Of a stretch of DNA of 64,000 nt, positions 17,408 to 26,959 are shown in pieces. Position 1 is the stretch's first letter. The number at the start of each line of letters is the position of its first letter. The notes under the pieces were generated by a model. The model did not search any database, was not told the origin of the DNA, and saw only the letters and a list, made by a program, of their open reading frames with translations. Made by a program: the position numbers and the translations under genes. The stretch spans positions 2,050,501 to 2,114,500 of the forward strand of contig NZ_CP095049.1 of the NCBI RefSeq assembly GCF_022919135.1, in the 5' to 3' direction. This DNA is from Hymenobacter cellulosivorans. Lineage in GTDB: Bacteria; Bacteroidota; Bacteroidia; Cytophagales; Hymenobacteraceae.

Positions 17408-19765
17408 ATGTTCCAGTATTCCCTGCTTCTGATTTACCGGAATTTTCAGCGGTTTAAAACCACCTTTTTCATCAACCTGATCGGCTTGTCCGTGGGCTTA
17501 GCCGGAGCCCTTACCATCTACCTGTGGGCATACGACGAATGGAGCTTTGACCGCTACCACGCCACCACCGGACGGCTGTTTCAGGTGCTGGAAAACCAGC
17601 GCACGGCCGAGGGCATCAACACCTATGGTACAGCGCCGCTGCTGGCCGAGGCGCTGGCCAAGGAAATGCCCGAAATCCAGTATGCGGCCGCGGCCACCCC
17701 GCCCGATTTTTTCCCGGGGTTCACGCTGGTGGCAAAGGGAAAAACCGTGCGGGCCGACGCAAAATTTGCCGGCAAAGACTTCTTCCACATCTTCTCCTAC
17801 AACCTGCAACAGGGTGACGCCAGCCAGGTGCTGGCCAACAAAAGCGCTGCTGTGCTCTCGCAGGAAATGGCCGCGGCGCTATTCGGCACGGCGGCCAATG
17901 CCGTGGGCAAAACGGTAGAATGGCAACTGGCTGACTTAAAGCAAACCGTCATCGTAACGGGCGTATTCGGGCCCATTCCGGCCAATTCTACCGACCAGTT
18001 TGACTGCGTGCTCAGCTTCGATGCCTTCAAGGACATTATGAAAATGGGGGAGTCCATGAACTGGGCCCAGGATGGGCCTTTCAACACCTTCGTGGTGCTA
18101 CGCGAGGGCGCCAACGAAGCACAGTTTCAAACCAAGATTTCGGGCTTGCTTCAACGCAAGCTGGCCACGAACAAGGAACGGGCCTTGCTCGTGCAGCCCT
18201 ACGCCGACAAGTACCTCCACGGCGAGTACATCAACGGCGTACCGTCGGGCGGGCGGATTGAATACGTGAAGCTGTTTTCGGCCATTGCCGTGTTCATCCT
18301 GGTCATTGCCTGCATCAATTTCATGAACCTGGCCACGGCCAAGGCTTCGCGCCGGCTAAAGGAAATTGGGGTGAAGAAAACCCTGGGTGCCGGCCGATTT
18401 TCGCTGGCCGCACACTTTCTGGCCGAATCGGTGCTCATGAGCTTCATCGCGCTGCTCCTGGCGCTGGCGCTGGTAGACTTGCTGCTACCTCAGTTCAACG
18501 ATATCACCGGCAAGCAACTCGCGCTGGACTTCAAGCCGCACTTGGTTTTTTCGGCGCTGGGGATTACGCTCCTTACGGGGCTATTAGCGGGTAGCTATCC
18601 GGCTATGTACCTGTCGGGGTTGCGGCCGGTGGAGGTGCTCAAGGGGCAGCTCACTGGCTCGGTTGCCGACCTGTGGATGCGCAAAGGTCTAGTGGTTTTC
18701 CAGTTCATGCTCTCGGTGCTGTTCATCGTCTGCGTGTGGGTCATTCAGCGGCAGCTTGCCTTCGTCGAAAGCAAAGACCTGGGGTACAACCGCAACGGCA
18801 TTGTGTATTTCGAGGCGGCGGGCAAGGCGACGCAGCAGCCTGAGGCTTTTCTAGCCGAGCTAAAGCGGCTGCCGGGCGTGGTGAACGCCGCCGGCAAGTT
18901 GGGCTCGTTTATAGGTACGTACGACGGCGCGGGAATCCCAATGGAGTGGCAAGGCCGGAAGATTCCCGTCCACCACATGGGCGTAAGCTTTGACTTGCTC
19001 GAGACGCTGGGCATTGAGTTGGAAGACGGCCGCAGCTTTTCGCCGCAATTCCGCACCGACAGCGTTCAGATTATCGTGAACGAGGCCCTGGTAGCCAGCC
19101 TGAATCTGGAAAATCCCGTGGGGCAGATGCTGGATAAGTGGCGGATTGTGGGCGTCGCCAAGGACTTTCACTTCCAGTCGTTGCACGAGAAAGTGAAGCC
19201 CCTCATTTTTCGGTTGGAGCCCAAGGCTACCACTACCATCCTTGTTCGGCTGGCCCCGGGCCGGGAGCAGGAAACCATAGCCCAGCTCCGGCAGCTCTAC
19301 GCCGCGTTTAACCCAGGGCAGACCCTGACCTACCACTTTCTTGATGAGGACTTCCAGGCCCAGTACGCGTCCGAGCGGCGCGTTGGGGTACTGGCCCAGT
19401 ACTTCGCCGGCTTAGCTATTCTGATTTCGTGCCTTGGTCTATTCGGTCTCACCGCCTTCACGGCCGAACGGCGGCGCAAGGAAATTGGCATCCGCAAGGT
19501 TCTGGGAGCTAGCGAATTCAGCATCGTCTACTTGCTCTCCCGCGACTTAACCAAACTGGTGGGTGTCGGCATTCTGCTGGCTTTGCCGCTCAGCTATCTG
19601 GTCGTGACGCAGTGGCTCGACGACTTTGCGTACCGCATCACCCTGCAAGCCTGGTACTTCCTGGGCGCTGGCCTGCTGGCCGTTGCGGTGGCTTGGCTTA
19701 CCATCAGTTCCCAAGCCCTGCAAGCGGCCCGGCTCAATCCCACGCAGAGCCTGCGCGACGAATAG
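17408..19765 (+). CDS. ABC permease, FtsX/MacB-like (first copy)
   Basis: The 785-aa protein follows the Bacteroidota layout: an N-terminal membrane helix (about 20-40), a MacB-type periplasmic domain, three helices of a first FtsX domain (about 290-400, with NLATAKASRRLKEIGVKKTLGA), a central helix near 430, a second periplasmic domain, and a C-terminal FtsX domain (about 670-780, with TAERRRKEIGIRKVLGA). The two EIGxxKxLGA loops are the predicted contacts for the ATPase. Such mechanotransmission permeases do not carry substrate through the membrane but drive export from the periplasm. A related permease gene starts 52 bp downstream. Confidence 0.93.
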   Translation: MFQYSLLLIYRNFQRFKTTFFINLIGLSVGLAGALTIYLWAYDEWSFDRYHATTGRLFQVLENQRTAEGINTYGTAPLLAEALAKEMPEIQYAAAATPPDFFPGFTLVAKGKTVRADAKFAGKDFFHIFSYNLQQGDASQVLANKSAAVLSQEMAAALFGTAANAVGKTVEWQLADLKQTVIVTGVFGPIPANSTDQFDCVLSFDAFKDIMKMGESMNWAQDGPFNTFVVLREGANEAQFQTKISGLLQRKLATNKERALLVQPYADKYLHGEYINGVPSGGRIEYVKLFSAIAVFILVIACINFMNLATAKASRRLKEIGVKKTLGAGRFSLAAHFLAESVLMSFIALLLALALVDLLLPQFNDITGKQLALDFKPHLVFSALGITLLTGLLAGSYPAMYLSGLRPVEVLKGQLTGSVADLWMRKGLVVFQFMLSVLFIVCVWVIQRQLAFVESKDLGYNRNGIVYFEAAGKATQQPEAFLAELKRLPGVVNAAGKLGSFIGTYDGAGIPMEWQGRKIPVHHMGVSFDLLETLGIELEDGRSFSPQFRTDSVQIIVNEALVASLNLENPVGQMLDKWRIVGVAKDFHFQSLHEKVKPLIFRLEPKATTTILVRLAPGREQETIAQLRQLYAAFNPGQTLTYHFLDEDFQAQYASERRVGVLAQYFAGLAILISCLGLFGLTAFTAERRRKEIGIRKVLGASEFSIVYLLSRDLTKLVGVGILLALPLSYLVVTQWLDDFAYRITLQAWYFLGAGLLAVAVAWLTISSQALQAARLNPTQSLRDE

Positions 19766-19817
19766 CCGCGGCTGCTTTTCCCAACTATCCGTCCACCATT
19801 ACCCAACTGGCACGACC

Positions 19818-22250
19818 ATGCTGAAGAACTACCTGCTCGTGGCCTACCGCAACCTGGTGCGGCACAAGGCTTTTTCCTTTCTCAATATTGCCGGTCTGGC
19901 CTTGGGCCTGACGGCCTGCCTGCTCATCGGCCTGTTTGTGCACGACGAGCTGCAATTTGACCAGTTTGTGCCCGCCGGCAACCGGATTTACCGCGTTTAC
20001 ACCCAGCAAACGAAAACCGAAGCGCCCGAAAGTTATGCTTCGGTGGCGCCCATGTTTGCCACTACCCTGAAACGGGAGTTTCCGGAGGTCGAGCAAACCA
20101 TGCGCATCATGATGACCGGCACGAGTCTCAATCTGCTGGAAGTTGGGGAGAAAAAAATCTACGTGGAAAACGGCCTCGTTGCGGACTCCACCTTTTTCGA
20201 GGTTTTCCAGTTGACCTTTAAATATGGTTCGGCGGCTGGCGCGCTAAACGCGCCCAACTCGGTGGTAGTAGCCGAAGACGTAGCCAAAAACTTTTTTGGG
20301 GACGCCAACCCGGTTGGCAAAGAGCTGAAAATCGACAAATCGACCTTTCTAGTGACGGGCGTGCTGCAAAAGGGCCTGTCTAAGTTTCACCTCAAAGTCA
20401 ACTACATCATCCCGCTGGCAGCGTACCAGCTCCCGCGGCAGCGCATGGAAAAATGGGGCTGGCAGCAGTTTTACACCTACGTCAAGTTGCGGCCCGGCGC
20501 TGCGGCCAGCCAAACCCAGGCCAAGCTGCAAAACTACCTGGTGCAGAAGGTGCAGCCGACGCTCGGCGACAACGATAAGCTTACTGCCGTGCCCTACCTG
20601 CAGCCGTTGCACGATGCGCACCTGTATTCCGCCAGCTTCAAGTACGACTCGGCCGTCAAAGGCAACATCACCTACGTGAAGGCCCTGAGCTTTATTGCCG
20701 GCTTTATTCTGCTCATTGCCTGCTTCAATTTCGTGAATCTGGCTACGGCCAAGTCGATGCAGCGGGCCAAGGAAGTCGGTATTCGCAAAACCATTGGGGC
20801 CAGCCGGCAGCAGCTGATGCTGCAGTTTCTGAGCGAAACGGTGCTGCTCACGCTGGTGAGCGTGGTGCTGGCCGCGGTGCTGACCTCCTTGCTGCTACCG
20901 TCGCTAAATGCCTTTACCGACAAGAGCATGGAGTTTGACCTGGTCCGCAAGCCTGCGCTGCTGGCTTTGCTGGCGGCACTGACGGTGGTGGTAGGCTTGG
21001 TGGCAGGCTTCTACCCGGCGTTGGTGCTGAGTAGCTTTCAACCGGTGAAGGTGCTGAAAAGCGCGGTGGTGACGGATGGCATCTTCGGGCGGGTGCAATG
21101 GCTGCGGCACGGACTGATTGTGGTGCAGTTTGCCTTGTCGGTCTTCCTGATTGTCTGTGCCTTTGTGGTATTCCAGCAGGTGTCGTACCTGCACAACAAG
21201 GACCTGGGCTTCAACCGCAGCCAAATCATGTTTTTCCCCATGCGCGGCAACACCATGAACCGGCAGTATGAGGCGTTTAAAAACGAGTTGCAGCAAGTGC
21301 CCGGCGTGGTGTCGGCCAGTATCGGCTACGGCTTCCCCGGCGACCAGGTGGCTGGTGACGGCCTGATTGTGCCCACCAACGGCGAAATGAAACAATACCC
21401 GTCTACCCAGCTGATGGTTGATTACGACTACATCAAAACTCTGGGCCTGCAGCTGGTGGCCGGGCGCGACTTCTCCAAAGAGCTGACCACCGACAAGGAC
21501 CACGCTTTTATTCTGAACGAAACGGCCGTGAAAGAATTCGGCCTGGGCACGCCGCAGCAGGCCCTGGGCAAAACGGTAAAGTGGACCGTATGGAACGATA
21601 AAAACCCCGATTCGCTGAAGGTGGGCAAGATTATCGGCGTCGTGAAAGACTTCCACTACAAGAGCCTCTACGACCGGCTGGAGCCCGCCGTGCTGCAAAT
21701 CTTTCCCGGCGCCTACTGGAAAGTGGCCGTAAAGCTCAAGACCGACGACCTGGGCAGCACGGTGGAAGGTGTGAAGCAGGTGTGGGCCAAATTCAGCCCC
21801 GATAACCCCATCGAGTATAAGTTCTTGGACGACAACTTCGACCAGATGTATCAGGCCGAAGACAAGCTCAAATCGTTGCTGTGGGCATTTACCGGCGTGG
21901 CTATTTTCGTGGGTTGCCTGGGGCTGTTTGGCCTGGCGACCTACGCGGCCGAGCGGCGCAAAAAGGAAATTGGTATCCGTAAGGTGCTGGGCGCCGACGT
22001 GGCCAGCATCGTAAAACTGCTCTCGAAGGAGTTTATGGTGCTCGTGCTGGTTGCTTCCCTCATTGCCTTCCCGGTAGCCTGGCTGGCCATGAGCCGCTGG
22101 CTGCAGGACTTTGCCTACCGCATCGATATTCCGCTGTGGGCCTTTACGGTGGCCGGACTGCTGGCCGCCGCCGTTGCCTTCCTGACAGTGAGCTACCAGG
22201 CCATCAAAGCGGCGACAACCAACCCGATAAACAACATACGCGTCAGCTAG
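19818..22250 (+). CDS. ABC permease, FtsX/MacB-like (second copy)
   Basis: The start is the ATG at 19818, which opens with MLKNYLLVAYRNLVRHKAFS, the typical start of this family; the open frame upstream overlaps the previous gene and is not credible. The 810-aa product has the same layout as the preceding permease, including two ATPase-contact loops (AKEVGIRKTIGA and KKEIGIRKVLGA). The two proteins are clearly paralogues and may form a heterodimer with the shared ATPase, or two alternative homodimers. A GC-rich hairpin follows 31 bp after the stop. Confidence 0.93.
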   Translation: MLKNYLLVAYRNLVRHKAFSFLNIAGLALGLTACLLIGLFVHDELQFDQFVPAGNRIYRVYTQQTKTEAPESYASVAPMFATTLKREFPEVEQTMRIMMTGTSLNLLEVGEKKIYVENGLVADSTFFEVFQLTFKYGSAAGALNAPNSVVVAEDVAKNFFGDANPVGKELKIDKSTFLVTGVLQKGLSKFHLKVNYIIPLAAYQLPRQRMEKWGWQQFYTYVKLRPGAAASQTQAKLQNYLVQKVQPTLGDNDKLTAVPYLQPLHDAHLYSASFKYDSAVKGNITYVKALSFIAGFILLIACFNFVNLATAKSMQRAKEVGIRKTIGASRQQLMLQFLSETVLLTLVSVVLAAVLTSLLLPSLNAFTDKSMEFDLVRKPALLALLAALTVVVGLVAGFYPALVLSSFQPVKVLKSAVVTDGIFGRVQWLRHGLIVVQFALSVFLIVCAFVVFQQVSYLHNKDLGFNRSQIMFFPMRGNTMNRQYEAFKNELQQVPGVVSASIGYGFPGDQVAGDGLIVPTNGEMKQYPSTQLMVDYDYIKTLGLQLVAGRDFSKELTTDKDHAFILNETAVKEFGLGTPQQALGKTVKWTVWNDKNPDSLKVGKIIGVVKDFHYKSLYDRLEPAVLQIFPGAYWKVAVKLKTDDLGSTVEGVKQVWAKFSPDNPIEYKFLDDNFDQMYQAEDKLKSLLWAFTGVAIFVGCLGLFGLATYAAERRKKEIGIRKVLGADVASIVKLLSKEFMVLVLVASLIAFPVAWLAMSRWLQDFAYRIDIPLWAFTVAGLLAAAVAFLTVSYQAIKAATTNPINNIRVS

Positions 22251-22281
22251 CGGTAAGTGGCTGGTGGGTGTAAAAAGGCAA

Positions 22282-22307
22282 CAGGCTGCTCCGCAAGGGG
22301 CAGCCTG
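22282..22307 (+). terminator. GC-rich hairpin after the ABC genes
   Basis: CAGGCTGCTCC and GGGGCAGCCTG form an 11-bp stem (one G-U pair) closed by the tetraloop GCAA. No T run follows, so termination is uncertain. The stem shares AGGCTGC with the terminator at 24123-24151. The rest of the gap to 22409 is empty. Confidence 0.45.
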
Positions 22308-22409
22308 GATTGTGCCGGGCCCTACCCTAACCCCAGTAGCCGGGGAGGCGAGCTGGTTACAATGGGGGCCACTTTCTTCAGGATACTTTCCGGTAGTACC
22401 AGTTCTTGT

Positions 22410-24029
22410 CTACTTCGTTTGTTCCAATCGGCCTATTTCTTCCTTAAGCCCGGTTAGGGAAACGGGTCGAAAAACCAGATTTTCCTCTGTGCGCGGGCTG
22501 AGCGTAGTGGCTTGCGTGGCCAGCAGCGTGGTGCCCCCGACCCGCTTTACCGCCACCACGGTGACGGGCTCCTGTGCCGGGACGTTGTAGAAAATAGTTT
22601 GCTGCCCCTTGATCTGACCCCGCAGTACGCTCCGACGGTTGGTAAACACCAAGCTCACCTCTGCCTTGTCGCCGCCGCTATGCACGGCGAAAGTCACCAG
22701 CGGCTGGCCCGAGTTCAAAAAACGGTCACAGTTGATCCAGCCCAGGGCGGCGGCGGAGAAGAGGTAGGTCCCGACGGTGGCGGCCGAGAGTTGGGCTACG
22801 GAGGTGTCGGTGGCCTGCTGTTCAAAGGCCTGGACGAAGCTTTTGGCCGAGAGCTGTTGCAGAGTCTTTTCCTGGTCAATATCCTCGTACCGGATGACCG
22901 CCTGGCCGGTAGCGGTAACTAAAACCGTCAGCCGGTAGATACAGGGTACGACTACGCCCTGATAACGCGCCGGCTCCCAGCGGGGCATAGCCGTGAGGGC
23001 TGCCTCTACCAACGGCGCCACCTCCGCCACCGAGATGCCCGTGACGCTTGGCCCCAGCACCTGCCCGCCCGGGGAGATAGTGAATTGCGCGTGCGCCACG
23101 GCCCGTACCCGTAGGCCAGTATTGCCGGAAATGCGGCGCAACTCCTGCCGCTCAGCGCGGGTTATCCGCATCCGGTGCAGGCGCTGCTGCAGTTCCTGGC
23201 TGATTTTAATCCGGCTGGCTATTTCCCGGCGGGCAATGCTTTGGCCGCGCTTGAAGCGGGGCGGCTTGACCAGCTCCTGAATAAAGCGCGTCGGCGGCAT
23301 GGGCATTTGCCAGTCCAGGCCCTGCTCGGGCGAGCCGACGCCGCGAAAAAGCTGCATACCGGGCTTTTCCTGGCGGGTAGGAAAACTTAGCAACAGACGG
23401 GTACTGTCGCGCAAGGCGCAAGCCTGGCCCTGGGCGCGGGCCGCCAGGTGCAGCATGCCAGCTGTTTCCAGTAGTTGCTCCCCCGAGCGGGTCGATAATC
23501 GGTTGAGCACGATATCGGCCAGAGAGTAGAATTCCCGCAGCGAAATCTCCACGGGGCCGGCCACGAGCGGGCTGCCATCCGGGCGGCGAAAGGCCTGGGC
23601 TGGCACCCAGATGGTGGTGCCTCCGGTGCCGCGCAGTACAGTGTCCTGGTCGGCGCGCACGGTGAAAACCTGCGTTGGGACCTGCCCTTCCAGTTCCCTG
23701 GAAACAGCTGGTTCGGCCGCTTGGGTGGGCCCGATAGCAGTGTCGTTATTGGGTGATATGACGGACTGAGAAGCGCGGCGGATCGGGCGGCTTGCGTCAG
23801 GAAACGATAAGCGCAGGGGCTGGGCGCGGCTGGCTTCCGGCACAACAGCCGCCGAAGCAGTGGGCAGCACAGCGGCCGCAACGGGCGCCGAGGTAGTAGC
23901 TGGCACAGTAGCAGCTTCAGTGGCAGCGGCCGGGGGAGTAGTGGGCTCGCGCCGAGCGGTTTCCTGTTGGGAGCAGGCCGTGGTGCCGAGCGCCAGCAGG
24001 AGTATGGCCGGAAAGTAGGAGTTCACCAT
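22410..24029 (-). CDS. Large lipoprotein of unknown function
   Basis: The start is the ATG at 24029, which places a lipoprotein signal (PAILLLALGTTAC, Cys near 19) at the N-terminus; an ATG 48 bp further upstream only adds non-signal sequence. The 539-aa protein has an Ala/Thr/Pro-rich linker to about residue 60 and then a domain with FTVRADQDTVLRGTGGTTIW, WVPAQAFRRPDG and VEISLREFYSLADIV. I have seen this general pattern in Bacteroidota lipoproteins, but no function is known to me. It is separated from the uronate locus by a terminator and reads in the same direction. Confidence 0.7.
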   Translation of the reverse strand: MVNSYFPAILLLALGTTACSQQETARREPTTPPAAATEAATVPATTSAPVAAAVLPTASAAVVPEASRAQPLRLSFPDASRPIRRASQSVISPNNDTAIGPTQAAEPAVSRELEGQVPTQVFTVRADQDTVLRGTGGTTIWVPAQAFRRPDGSPLVAGPVEISLREFYSLADIVLNRLSTRSGEQLLETAGMLHLAARAQGQACALRDSTRLLLSFPTRQEKPGMQLFRGVGSPEQGLDWQMPMPPTRFIQELVKPPRFKRGQSIARREIASRIKISQELQQRLHRMRITRAERQELRRISGNTGLRVRAVAHAQFTISPGGQVLGPSVTGISVAEVAPLVEAALTAMPRWEPARYQGVVVPCIYRLTVLVTATGQAVIRYEDIDQEKTLQQLSAKSFVQAFEQQATDTSVAQLSAATVGTYLFSAAALGWINCDRFLNSGQPLVTFAVHSGGDKAEVSLVFTNRRSVLRGQIKGQQTIFYNVPAQEPVTVVAVKRVGGTTLLATQATTLSPRTEENLVFRPVSLTGLKEEIGRLEQTK

Positions 24030-24122
24030 GCTGTAAGCTACCAAACGACTGATTGTAACGGAATAAGATAGGAACAATCAACGCGCGAAGCAGATGAAAA
24101 GTACGGTCGGGGTTAAAACTAG

Positions 24123-24151
24123 AAAAGGCTGCCCCAAGGGAGCAGCCTTTT
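24123..24151 (-). terminator. Terminator of the uronate locus
   Basis: AAAAGGCTGC (24123-24132) and GCAGCCTTTT (24142-24151) form a 10-bp stem with a 9-nt loop, 18 bp after the stop of the last locus gene. Read on the minus strand the stem ends in TTTTC-TAG-TTTT. Confidence 0.75.
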
Positions 24152-24168
24152 CGGTACCAAACCAACAT

Positions 24169-25323
24169 TTATTTCCCGATGCTGCGGTGGGTGAAGGAGG
24201 TGAAGCCCAGGAAGGTCTTGTCGCCGGGCACGCCGTAGGGGTCCTGCCGGTCGCGCAGGGAGGCCAGCTTGCTGGTGCCGTAGTAGTTGTAGGCCGTTTC
24301 GATGCCAGGGAAAATCTGGGTGCCGCTGCAGTTGCGGGTGTAATTGCCCGCGGCGGCGTCCTCGTACTTATTCCAGCCGTTCTTGATCTGCTGGCTGTTG
24401 GCCTCATAAATGGCCGTGTTGCCCTGGATGCGGGCCGTTTCGGCGGCGTAGGTCAGGGCCGTGAGCGTGTACTGGGGATGGATACAGTCCCGGTCGCGCT
24501 GCTCTTTCACGGCCCCGTCGGAGTAAAACAGCTGGGGCAGAATCTGGAACAGGTAGTCGTAGCCCGAGTCGTACACGGCCGTGCTGTTGAACCACACGCC
24601 CAGGGCCATTTTAGCGTAGGCGTAGGAGGCCTGCCAGTTGTTGATGTCGTTGATGGCGCCCGGTACGTTGTTGACGTAGTTGTTCTTGAGGTTATTCAGG
24701 AAGTCCGAGAACTTGCTCACGTCCGTGGCCGACCAGCCCGCACCCGTACCATTCACTTGATAGTAGCGGATGATTTCGCCGGCGGCTACGAAGGTAGGGG
24801 CCACCCAGGCGGCTTCAAGGTAAGTTTGGCGGAACTCGGTGGGGCTGCCGTCGGGCTTGGGCGAGGTGCTGTAACGCTGGAAGTTGTAGGCGTAGCCGTT
24901 CAGGATTTGCTTGGCCTGGTTGGCGTAGGTCGCGTTGCCGGTTTTCACCCAGCGCAGGGCGCAGGCGTAGGCCAGAATTGCGTCGCGCCGGATCTGGTCT
25001 TCGGTAGGGCTGCCGCCGCTGCCTACCACGTATACCACGCTGGGGAAGGAGGTGGGCACGGCGTACTGGTTCATGTAGTCAACCACCTTGTTGTAGCCGG
25101 CTGTGCGGGTAGCGTCGCCGGCATTGGCCTGGGCGGCTACCAAATCGAGGCTGGCCTTGCTGTTGACCACGCCGGGGTGGCGGAAAGTGGTTATGGTGGA
25201 GTCGGCGGAAGCGTCGGCGGTGTCGGGAGCAGCGGCTTCTTTTTCCTGGCAGCCGGCTAGGGCGGCGAATGCCAGGGCCAGGCCGAGCTGGGCCAGGCCC
25301 GCGCGGAACGAGAGGTACTTCAT
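24169..25323 (-). CDS. Alginate-lyase-superfamily lipoprotein (divergent)
   Basis: The start at ATG 25323 gives a lipoprotein signal (LGLALAFAALAGC, Cys near 25). The 384-aa product is mostly helical with the composition and tandem Tyr/Trp/Asn motifs of the alginate-lyase-type alpha/alpha toroid fold: AILAYACALRWVKTGNATYA, YAYNFQRYSTSP, YLEAAWVAPTFVAAGEIIRY and NNWQASYAYAKMALGVW. The catalytic NNH of the two other locus lyases is replaced by NNW here, with HPQYTLTAL further on. It has its own operator-like site about 105 bp upstream and ends at a terminator. It probably acts at the cell surface on a uronic-acid-containing glycan; the exact linkage is unknown. Confidence 0.75.
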   Translation of the reverse strand: MKYLSFRAGLAQLGLALAFAALAGCQEKEAAAPDTADASADSTITTFRHPGVVNSKASLDLVAAQANAGDATRTAGYNKVVDYMNQYAVPTSFPSVVYVVGSGGSPTEDQIRRDAILAYACALRWVKTGNATYANQAKQILNGYAYNFQRYSTSPKPDGSPTEFRQTYLEAAWVAPTFVAAGEIIRYYQVNGTGAGWSATDVSKFSDFLNNLKNNYVNNVPGAINDINNWQASYAYAKMALGVWFNSTAVYDSGYDYLFQILPQLFYSDGAVKEQRDRDCIHPQYTLTALTYAAETARIQGNTAIYEANSQQIKNGWNKYEDAAAGNYTRNCSGTQIFPGIETAYNYYGTSKLASLRDRQDPYGVPGDKTFLGFTSFTHRSIGK

Positions 25324-25428
25324 GGGTTTTGGTGGGATTAAGGATGGGGAACAGAAAAGCAAAAACCTAGTAGCTACTTAGGAGCCGGAAAATGAGAGGT
25401 TTTAGCGGGTAAACATCCTTAGTGTGAG

Positions 25429-25453
25429 AGGTTTATTTGCGTAAACGATTACG
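25429..25453. promoter_or_regulatory. LacI-type operator, copy 2 of the locus
   Basis: GTAAACGATTAC (25441-25452) is a near-palindrome of LacI-family type, preceded by AGGTTTATTTGC. Over 25 bp it matches the site before susC at 43846-43870 in all but two positions, and both have the same orientation relative to the minus-strand gene they precede. It lies between GH88 and the last lyase gene. Confidence 0.65.
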
Positions 25454-25498
25454 TAGAAAACTTCCCAAAACCCGAAAGGCACTGCGCCCGGGCCCGTT

Positions 25499-26719
25499 TT
25501 ACAAGCCCGGAATGCCCTTACCGTTGAGCAAGCTCTGGCGGCGTACCAGGGCCTCCATAAAGTAGTAATCGGCGTAGCTCAAGGGCACGTCCACTTCACT
25601 GTTCGAGGGCTTGGCTCCGGTGCTGTGCAGCAGCAGGAAACCGCGGCTGCCGCCGGGCTGGGCCACGTACGACTTGGCTAGGCTCTTTACCATCTTATCG
25701 GCCTTGGCGCGGTAGAGCTTGCCGTTGGCGCTGAAGGTGCTTAGCTCATACAGGGCCGAGGCAATCAGGGCGCCAGCCGAGGCGTCGCGGGGCTCGTTGG
25801 GCAGACCGGGGGCGTTGAAATCCCAGTAGGGAATCAGGTCCTTGGGCAGGTTGGGGTGGTTGAGGATGAAGCGGGCCACGTTTTCAGCCTGCGTCAGGTA
25901 GGCTTTATTCTTAGTTTCGCGGTAGCACATGGTGTAGCCGTACAGGGCCCAGCCCTGCCCCCGCGCCCAGGCCGACTCGTTGGCCGCACCCTGGTGGGTG
26001 GTGCGCTTCACCACCTTGCCCGTGGCCGAGTCGTAGTCCACCACGTGGTAGGAGCTAAAGTCGGGGCGGAAGTGGTTGCGCATGGTCGTGTTGGCGTGGC
26101 TCACGGCAATTTTGTAGAACGAAGAGTCGCCGCTGAGGCGGGTGGCGGCGAAGAGCAGCTCCAGGTTCATCATGTTGTCGATAATGACCGGGAAGGCCCA
26201 CTTTTCGCGGCTGTGGTCCCAGGACAAGAGCGTGCCGACCTTGGGGTAAAACCGGGTGCTGAGCGTACGCGCGGACTGCAGAATTACGTCTTTGTAGGCT
26301 GCGTCCTTGGTCAGGCGGTAGCCGGTACCGAAGCTGCAGTACACCTTGAAGCCCATGTCGTGGGTGCCGCCGTTGGTTTTCTCGGGCTCGATGTTAGCCG
26401 TGTAGGTTTTGGCCTCGGCCATCCACTTGGGCTGCCCGCTGAGCTCGTACAAAAACCACAAATAGCCGGGAAAAAAGCCGCTGGTCCAGTCGCGGGAGGG
26501 CACCACGATGAGCTCCCCGGTGGGGGTGAGGCTGCGCGGCGACACCAGCGGGGGCTTGCCCGCGGCCACTGGTGTCTGGGCTATGGCCTTGGGCAACTCC
26601 TGGAGCATGGTCGTGGCCTGGGTTTCGGCCAGCTGCACGGTCTTTTTAGTTAGAGCGTCCTGGGCGAAGGCGGCGGTGGAGAGAAAGGTCAGGCCGAGGG
26701 TGAGCGTACGGAAGAGCAT
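25499..26719 (-). CDS. Unsaturated glucuronyl hydrolase (GH88)
   Basis: The start is the ATG at 26719, giving a signal peptide (LTLGLTFLSTAAFA). The 406-aa protein carries GH88 signatures: RDWTSGFFPGYLWFLYEL, Asp121 in GGTHDMGF and Asp181 in VIIDNMMNLELL, the two Asp residues needed for hydration of the C4-C5 double bond in Bacillus UGL, plus NESAWARGQGWALYGY. GH88 enzymes remove 4,5-unsaturated uronate from oligosaccharides made by lyases, so an upstream lyase is expected; three lyase-like genes are in the same locus. The signal peptide places it in the periplasm. The product would pass to 5-keto-4-deoxyuronate metabolism, which is not seen in this window. Confidence 0.93.
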   Translation of the reverse strand: MLFRTLTLGLTFLSTAAFAQDALTKKTVQLAETQATTMLQELPKAIAQTPVAAGKPPLVSPRSLTPTGELIVVPSRDWTSGFFPGYLWFLYELSGQPKWMAEAKTYTANIEPEKTNGGTHDMGFKVYCSFGTGYRLTKDAAYKDVILQSARTLSTRFYPKVGTLLSWDHSREKWAFPVIIDNMMNLELLFAATRLSGDSSFYKIAVSHANTTMRNHFRPDFSSYHVVDYDSATGKVVKRTTHQGAANESAWARGQGWALYGYTMCYRETKNKAYLTQAENVARFILNHPNLPKDLIPYWDFNAPGLPNEPRDASAGALIASALYELSTFSANGKLYRAKADKMVKSLAKSYVAQPGGSRGFLLLHSTGAKPSNSEVDVPLSYADYYFMEALVRRQSLLNGKGIPGL

Positions 26720-26775
26720 GGGGTGGGAAGGGTTGGGAAGGATTGTGGAGGTAGCCTCAGTGTTCAAATAAGGCC

Positions 26776-26935
26776 GTCATGCTGAGCTTGTCGAAGCATC
26801 TCTACCGCAGTGCTAATCAGAATTACCATGACACGCGAGGTATCTCGCAGTCTGTTTCATGCGCAGAAGGCTCGACAGGCCGTTCTATTCTCAGCAACGA
26901 AGCAGTAGAGATGCTTCGACTTCGCTCAGCATGAC
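26776..26935. repeat. MITE-like palindromic element, 160 bp
   Basis: The ends GTCATGCTGAGCTTGTCGAA (26776 on) and the reverse complement (26905-26935, ending GCTCAGCATGAC) form terminal inverted repeats of about 30 bp with a few mismatches. An inner stem GCGAG-gtat-CTCGC lies in the middle. No coding frame is inside. The sequence fills the gap between two genes of the locus and is of a type repeated in Hymenobacter-like genomes, to my memory. Confidence 0.75.
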
Positions 26936-26959
26936 GTTCCTTTGAGAATATGCCGAGCC

